Source: Caulobacter flavus
GTDB taxonomy: Bacteria; Pseudomonadota; Alphaproteobacteria; Caulobacterales; Caulobacteraceae
DNA length: 64,000 nt
Direction: 5' to 3'
Assembly (NCBI RefSeq): GCF_003722335.1
Contig: NZ_CP026100.1
Coordinates: 4,810,001-4,874,000 of the forward strand
In this document: positions 60,501 to 64,000 of the stretch, one piece after another
Layout: every line of letters starts with the position of its first letter
Position numbering within the stretch: position 1 is the first letter of the stretch
Position numbers and translations under genes: made by a program
Notes under the pieces: model-generated
Seen by the model: the letters and a program-made list of their open reading frames with translations, nothing else
The model's database searches: none
Told to the model about the DNA's origin: nothing

Positions 60501-63500
60501 CGGTTCCGACGTCGACGTGACGATCGCCAGCGGACCAGGAACCTTCGGCGCGATCACGGCCACGGCCGGAAACATCTATGCCGAGGTGCTGGACGGCGCG
60601 ATGACCGTCGGCACGGCCACGGCCGGCAATGGCGACGTGGAGCTCTACAACGCAGGCGGCGACCTGACGGTCACAGGCTCGGTGCATGGAGCCAACCTCG
60701 TCCATGTCGAGACCGACGGCCTGCTGGACGGAACCCTGGCCAGCCTGATCTCGAGCGACGGCGACCTGCAATTGATCGGCGGCGCGGTCGACGTGGGCCA
60801 CGTCACGGCCGACGGGATGATCGAGGTCACGGCCGCCGGCGCCGACGCCACGGTGCAGCTGGCCGAGGCCGGCCAGACCGTCGTGGTCGCCTCGCTCTAC
60901 GGGAACGCAACCCTGCGCGGCGCCAGCGGACCGGACGGCGTCGTCGTGCTCGCCGCCAACACCGCCACCTTCGGCGCGGACGACAAGGCCTCGATCACCG
61001 CCGCCAACTATGTCGACACCAACGCCGCCAGCGGCGGCATGGGCGGCCTGCAGGTGATGTCCTTCAATGGCGACGCCGTGGTGAACATCGATACGGCCAC
61101 CAACGGCGTCGCGCTGGTCGGCGCGTCCATCGGCGGCAGCGCGACCGTCGTGCAGAAGACCGGCGACCTGAAGATCGACGAGATCGCCGCCTACGACATC
61201 TCGATCGAAGCCATGAACGGCACGCTGGAGACCGGCGCGACCACCAGCAGCGGCGGCGACTACACGATCACCGCGCAAGGCTTCCTCGGCGACGCCCTGA
61301 CCCCCACCCTGTTCTTCGGAGCCGTCCGCGACGTCACGATCACCGACACCCTGGGCGATCTCGACCTGGGCGCCGCGGCGATCCATGCCGACCGCAAGCT
61401 GACCATCGTCGCCCAGAACGGCGCGGTGACGGGCCTTGCCCAACTCAGCGCCGGCGCGGGCCTGGGCGACGGCGACGTCAGCTTGACCGGCCAGGGGGTC
61501 TCGCTCGCCACGATCGCCGGCGACGGCGACGTCGCCCTGAACGGCGGGACCGGCGTGGTGAACGTCGCGACCAGCGTCACCGTCGACGGCGACTACAGTC
61601 TGACCGGCGGCGCCTTCACGGGGGCGGCCCTGTCGCCGCTGGGCGCCAAGGCCGGCGCCTGGACCATCGTCGACAACACCGGCGATTTCGACTTCAGCGG
61701 CACGTCCCTGCACTACGGCGGCGGCATCTCGATCAGCGCGGCGGGCGACCTGATGGGCGGCGACGTCACCAGCGACACCGGCGACATCGTCGTCGCCGCC
61801 GCCAGCGGCCAGCTGGGCGCGCTGGACGCCTCGTCGGGCCAGGTGCGGGCCGTCGCCAGCGTCGGCGGCATGAGCCTGGCCTCGGCCAAGGCGGCGGACC
61901 TGATCGAGGTTTCGGCGGTCGGCGCCGCCGGCCTGGGCGCGGCGGCGCTGACGGGGACGGGAACCAACAGCCTGCTGGTGCGGTCCTCGGCCGGCGACGT
62001 GCGGCTGGGCGCGGCGACGCCGGGCGCGATCACCACGGCCAATCTGGTCACCTCGGCGGGCGCCGGCACGACGGTCGAAGCATCGGCCGCGACGGGGAAG
62101 GTCGACGTCAACCTGGACCACACCGATACGGCCCTGACCACGATCGCGGGTCTGGGCGCGGTCCAGATGAAGATCGTCAACGGCTCGCAACGGATCGGCG
62201 GCGTCAGTTCGACCAACGGCTCGGTGCGGATCGACGGCCCGACAGGCGCGCTGACGATCGAGCAGCTGACGTCGGGCGCGGGGGCCCAGGTCAGCGGCGG
62301 CGGCGACACCCGGCTCGTCTCGGCCAGTGTCGCCAGCGACCTCTCGGTGCGTTCCGCTGCCGGCAATTTGCGCTTCGGCGACGCCGCGCCTGGCCGCGTG
62401 ATCGACGTCGGCGGCCAGCTTTCGCTCGACGCCGCTACAGACATCGCCCAGCAGGGCGGGCTGCGGGCCGACGCGCTGAGCGTGAGGGCCGGAACCGGCG
62501 CCGTGCTGCTGGGCGCCAACCAGGTGGCCTATCTCGATGCGGTCGACGTCGCCGCAGGCGGGTTCGCGTTCAACGACACCACCGGCTTCGGCATTCGCGG
62601 CCCGGTCACCGCGGCCGGTCAGACCGTCGACCTGCGCTCGGGCGGGGCCATCGGCCAGGATTCCGCCGGCGTTATCACCGCCCAGCGGCTGACGGGTTCG
62701 TCGGCGGGCGACGCCGACTTCGGGGCGGCCAACCAGGTGGCCCAGCTCGGCGACTTCAACAGCGCCGGCGGCCTGTTCAGGCTGATCGACAATCGCTCGT
62801 TGACCATCGACGGGGCGGTGCGCGGGGCCGGCAAGGTTTCACTCGCCTCGCATGGCGGCATGACGTTCAGCGCCAACGGCAAGGTCGTGGCCGACGGCGC
62901 GGGCGACGCGGTGGTCTTGGCCTCCGACGGCGTCTTCACCAACGGTCGCGGCGCCGACGCCGTGACCGCGACCAACGCCGCCGGCCGCTGGCTGATCTAC
63001 ACCCAGGCGTTCGGCGACCCGGCGGGCACGACCGCCGGCAACAGCTTCAACGGCCTGGCCGGCAAGTCCTTCTACGGCTCGGCCTACGACTTCCAGGCGG
63101 GGACCTTCGCCCTGGCGCCCAACGCGGGCAACCGCTTCGTCTACGCCTACCGCCCGACCCTGACGGTGACGCCCGTCAGCCAGGTCGTGACCTACAACGG
63201 CGCCATTCCCTCGGTGTCGGCCACGGTCACCGGCATGACGAACGGCGACACGGCCGCCGACGCTTGGTCGGGCACGCCCGTCGTCTCGGGCGCGACCAGC
63301 AGGAACGCCGGGACCTATGTGCTGACCGCCAGCGGCGCCCTGACCTCGGACCTGAACTACGGCTTCAGCTACGGCGTGGGCTCCCTGCGGATCGACCCCA
63401 AGACGCTCGGCGCCGCCGTGGTCGCCAACGACAAGACCTATGACGGCACGACGGCCGCCACGGGTTCGATCGTCCTGACGGGCGTGATCGCCGGCGACAT

Positions 63501-64000
63501 GGTCTCGGCCGCGGGGACTTACGCTTTCGCCGACAGGAACGCCGGCTCGGGCAAGACCGTGACGGCGTCCGGCGCGACCCTGGCGGGCGCGGACGCAGGC
63601 AACTACGTTCTCGGCGGGGTCGCCGGTGATCTGGCCGACATCCTGCGCCGACAGGTGACGGTGTCGGCCAACGACCTGTCAAAGCCGTTCGGCCAGCTCG
63701 ACCCGGCCCTGAGCTATCGCGTCACCGCGGGCTCCCTGGCCGCGGGCGACGCCTTCACCGGCGGGCTCGCGCGGGGCGCGGGCGAAGCGCCCGGAAGCTA
63801 CGTCATCTCCCGAGGGACCCTGGCCCTTTCGGCCAACTACGACCTGACCTTCGCGGGCGCGATCCTGACGATCGAGCGTTTCCCGATGATCGAGCAGGAG
63901 GGCTCCATCATGCTCAAGCATGTGACCCAGTCGCCCGACTTCACGCTCGACTGGGATCCCGAAACCAATCTGGAAACCCAAGGCGCCGCCTGCGAGGGCG
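57583..64000 (+). CDS. TpsA giant exoprotein with hemagglutinin-type secretion domain (3' end beyond window)
   Basis: An open frame of 2139 codons from the ATG at 57583 to the window edge, with no stop inside. Residues 1-41 are an extended signal peptide (LALAQPGLAQ-like end). The TPS secretion domain follows (about 65-165) with RTVINWGSLHVSGGDTMNF and the NPNG-type loop as FYSPQGVIVSPTANM. A very long beta-helix-like body rich in S/T/G/A/D has near-repeats such as GADDGHILIRSTNGS and AADDGHVTARSTTGA about 115 residues apart. Near the end of the visible part come an MBG domain (from about 1861, VTYNGAIPSVSATVTG), a YDG domain (about 1949, NDKTYDGTTAATG) and a second MBG-like domain (about 2028). 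It is likely an adhesin exported by the upstream TpsB. Low cysteine content and a strong GC bias fit its neighbours. Confidence 0.9.
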   Translation, partial: MTQSPQMIHDRALSGGSRTRLLAASALCGIAAALAQPGLAQTLPAIPGAGSITVSTGGSQPVITAPDPQTLDIDLNAPRTVINWGSLHVSGGDTMNFQFDAASDIVLNKTTSQIAIDAGGTVTGTVGGSAGGNIWFYSPQGVIVSPTANMTAGGFVFAGGTGLIDANFVDAADPTTVLRAASNAMIRMLSVSSATSASINSAGDVVLSASSGNLAVQTVYGATAQMSTTSGSITVSEITATSGAASVNAGGSGATVTQITGATGATVHSASNSSVGSATTTISGDIEITSNGSASLTLGNSARDVRLVAPQVFMSTVDAVRSVYVTGTIQAFVTNRIFAGDDIEITADGNVTAGGLYARTTGTGADDGHILIRSTNGSASGGTLLTQGTGSKAGDITVSGATTATLTTGSSTRDVIISGASVSVTNASAARDVLLTATNGSATVITSATAGDDVEVIATGGDVLASGATLKSSGVGAADDGHVTARSTTGAVNVGSAVTQGTGGAAGDVWISADTTATLGSASSTRSLTWAGAGSLALTGNYTAAGTATLVSSSGALSQTGGRVAANALSASGATGVDLSGANEINQAVSIQATANDVVLNNAKALTITGNIDGRDVTVTTTDGGLTVNPLAQVVATRNLVLTGATGFTGATGSGGLVSGGDSVTVTATTGDATVASLTSNGSILVQALDGAATLRKVSIDGGGALTVSATGAATLGADDQAGISITNTIDRTGGYGTLDVTSSGGDARVFLASLAGGLTSVSASSTSGTASIGVDSGFTAGSVSGFNVDLYGGGGAIDAAAITVGGGDYTARAPSWAGVTLDPGGAIRNLSITDTDGGLVLTNALNASGDITLESYDVLTSAYDLTAGGDVTVTAAGDIDLVSATAGDDIDVNSTGGQAILRKADLTGAGAGRDLRVRAAANAVLGDPDYLAITTDNLFSRSGGGAGTAEVRSASGSAMVHLDTSAAIDTLTGSDVDVTIASGPGTFGAITATAGNIYAEVLDGAMTVGTATAGNGDVELYNAGGDLTVTGSVHGANLVHVETDGLLDGTLASLISSDGDLQLIGGAVDVGHVTADGMIEVTAAGADATVQLAEAGQTVVVASLYGNATLRGASGPDGVVVLAANTATFGADDKASITAANYVDTNAASGGMGGLQVMSFNGDAVVNIDTATNGVALVGASIGGSATVVQKTGDLKIDEIAAYDISIEAMNGTLETGATTSSGGDYTITAQGFLGDALTPTLFFGAVRDVTITDTLGDLDLGAAAIHADRKLTIVAQNGAVTGLAQLSAGAGLGDGDVSLTGQGVSLATIAGDGDVALNGGTGVVNVATSVTVDGDYSLTGGAFTGAALSPLGAKAGAWTIVDNTGDFDFSGTSLHYGGGISISAAGDLMGGDVTSDTGDIVVAAASGQLGALDASSGQVRAVASVGGMSLASAKAADLIEVSAVGAAGLGAAALTGTGTNSLLVRSSAGDVRLGAATPGAITTANLVTSAGAGTTVEASAATGKVDVNLDHTDTALTTIAGLGAVQMKIVNGSQRIGGVSSTNGSVRIDGPTGALTIEQLTSGAGAQVSGGGDTRLVSASVASDLSVRSAAGNLRFGDAAPGRVIDVGGQLSLDAATDIAQQGGLRADALSVRAGTGAVLLGANQVAYLDAVDVAAGGFAFNDTTGFGIRGPVTAAGQTVDLRSGGAIGQDSAGVITAQRLTGSSAGDADFGAANQVAQLGDFNSAGGLFRLIDNRSLTIDGAVRGAGKVSLASHGGMTFSANGKVVADGAGDAVVLASDGVFTNGRGADAVTATNAAGRWLIYTQAFGDPAGTTAGNSFNGLAGKSFYGSAYDFQAGTFALAPNAGNRFVYAYRPTLTVTPVSQVVTYNGAIPSVSATVTGMTNGDTAADAWSGTPVVSGATSRNAGTYVLTASGALTSDLNYGFSYGVGSLRIDPKTLGAAVVANDKTYDGTTAATGSIVLTGVIAGDMVSAAGTYAFADRNAGSGKTVTASGATLAGADAGNYVLGGVAGDLADILRRQVTVSANDLSKPFGQLDPALSYRVTAGSLAAGDAFTGGLARGAGEAPGSYVISRGTLALSANYDLTFAGAILTIERFPMIEQEGSIMLKHVTQSPDFTLDWDPETNLETQGAACEG

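Noticed and set aside
60142..62190. Long minus-strand frames opposite the exoprotein gene
   Set aside because: They are complements of the Gly/Ala/Asp/Thr-rich TpsA codons and have no ribosome site or recognisable domain.
57583..64000. The exoprotein as a contact-dependent inhibition toxin
   Set aside because: The C-terminal toxin region and any immunity gene would lie beyond the window; nothing visible supports it.

Overview
The window looks like chromosome of a GC-rich free-living alphaproteobacterium of the Caulobacteraceae type (Caulobacter/Phenylobacterium-like). This is inferred from five long TonB-dependent outer-membrane receptors (TBDRs), two FecI/FecR signalling pairs, LacI-controlled sugar loci with palindromic operators, a fused MrpA/MrpB antiporter subunit, and codon and GC usage. 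No rRNA, tRNA, CRISPR array or intact insertion sequence was seen.

Layout. (1) 65-4698: a FecI-type sigma factor, a FecR anti-sigma factor and an STN-domain TBDR, all on the minus strand. (2) 4940-11701: a tandem universal stress protein convergent with a complete six-gene Mrp-type cation/proton antiporter operon (AB fused, C, D, E, F, G). (3) 11948-35651: a large polysaccharide-utilisation locus. It holds two TBDRs, a heparinase II/III-type lyase, a 2-oxoglutarate/Fe(II) oxygenase-like protein, a large secreted protein of unknown family, a GH28/GH49-like beta-helix enzyme, an oligosaccharide symporter, a GH88 unsaturated uronyl hydrolase, a ROK sugar kinase, GH43 and GH97 enzymes, two paralogous LacI regulators and an HTH-only GntR protein. 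Almost every transcription unit has a copy of one 14-bp palindrome (TGATATCGATATCA and variants) upstream. One copy stands alone in front of a roughly 90-nt segment that ends in a strong terminator, which is a candidate small RNA. (4) 35803-38696: a two-gene operon of long coiled-coil proteins with central hydrophobic segments. I do not recognise the family; the architecture recalls alpha-helical pore-forming toxins. (5) 38861-45556: a heme/iron uptake locus with sigma factor, FecR, HasR-like STN-TBDR, heme oxygenase, a YbaN-type membrane protein and a dedicated TonB-like protein, with a probable Fur box. (6) 45567-54392: a tight five-gene operon (TBDR, ornithine cyclodeaminase-like, HExxH peptidase with PDZ, CapA-like, M28 peptidase) divergent from a DauR/YheO-type regulator, with TTCAACA-N3-TGTTGAA palindromes between them. 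(7) 54412-55578: an alkaline phosphatase. (8) 55837-64000: a two-partner secretion pair, TpsB transporter and a giant TpsA exoprotein that runs off the window.

Working model. The central locus imports and depolymerises an acidic, uronate-containing glycan: outer-membrane uptake by TBDRs, lyase cleavage, removal of the unsaturated uronic acid by GH88, debranching by GH43/GH97/GH28-like enzymes, import by the symporter and phosphorylation by the ROK kinase, with LacI repressors coordinating the units. A 210-bp MITE-like element with CTAG target duplications lies exactly between the converging kinase and LacI genes. The substrate is not determined by the sequence.
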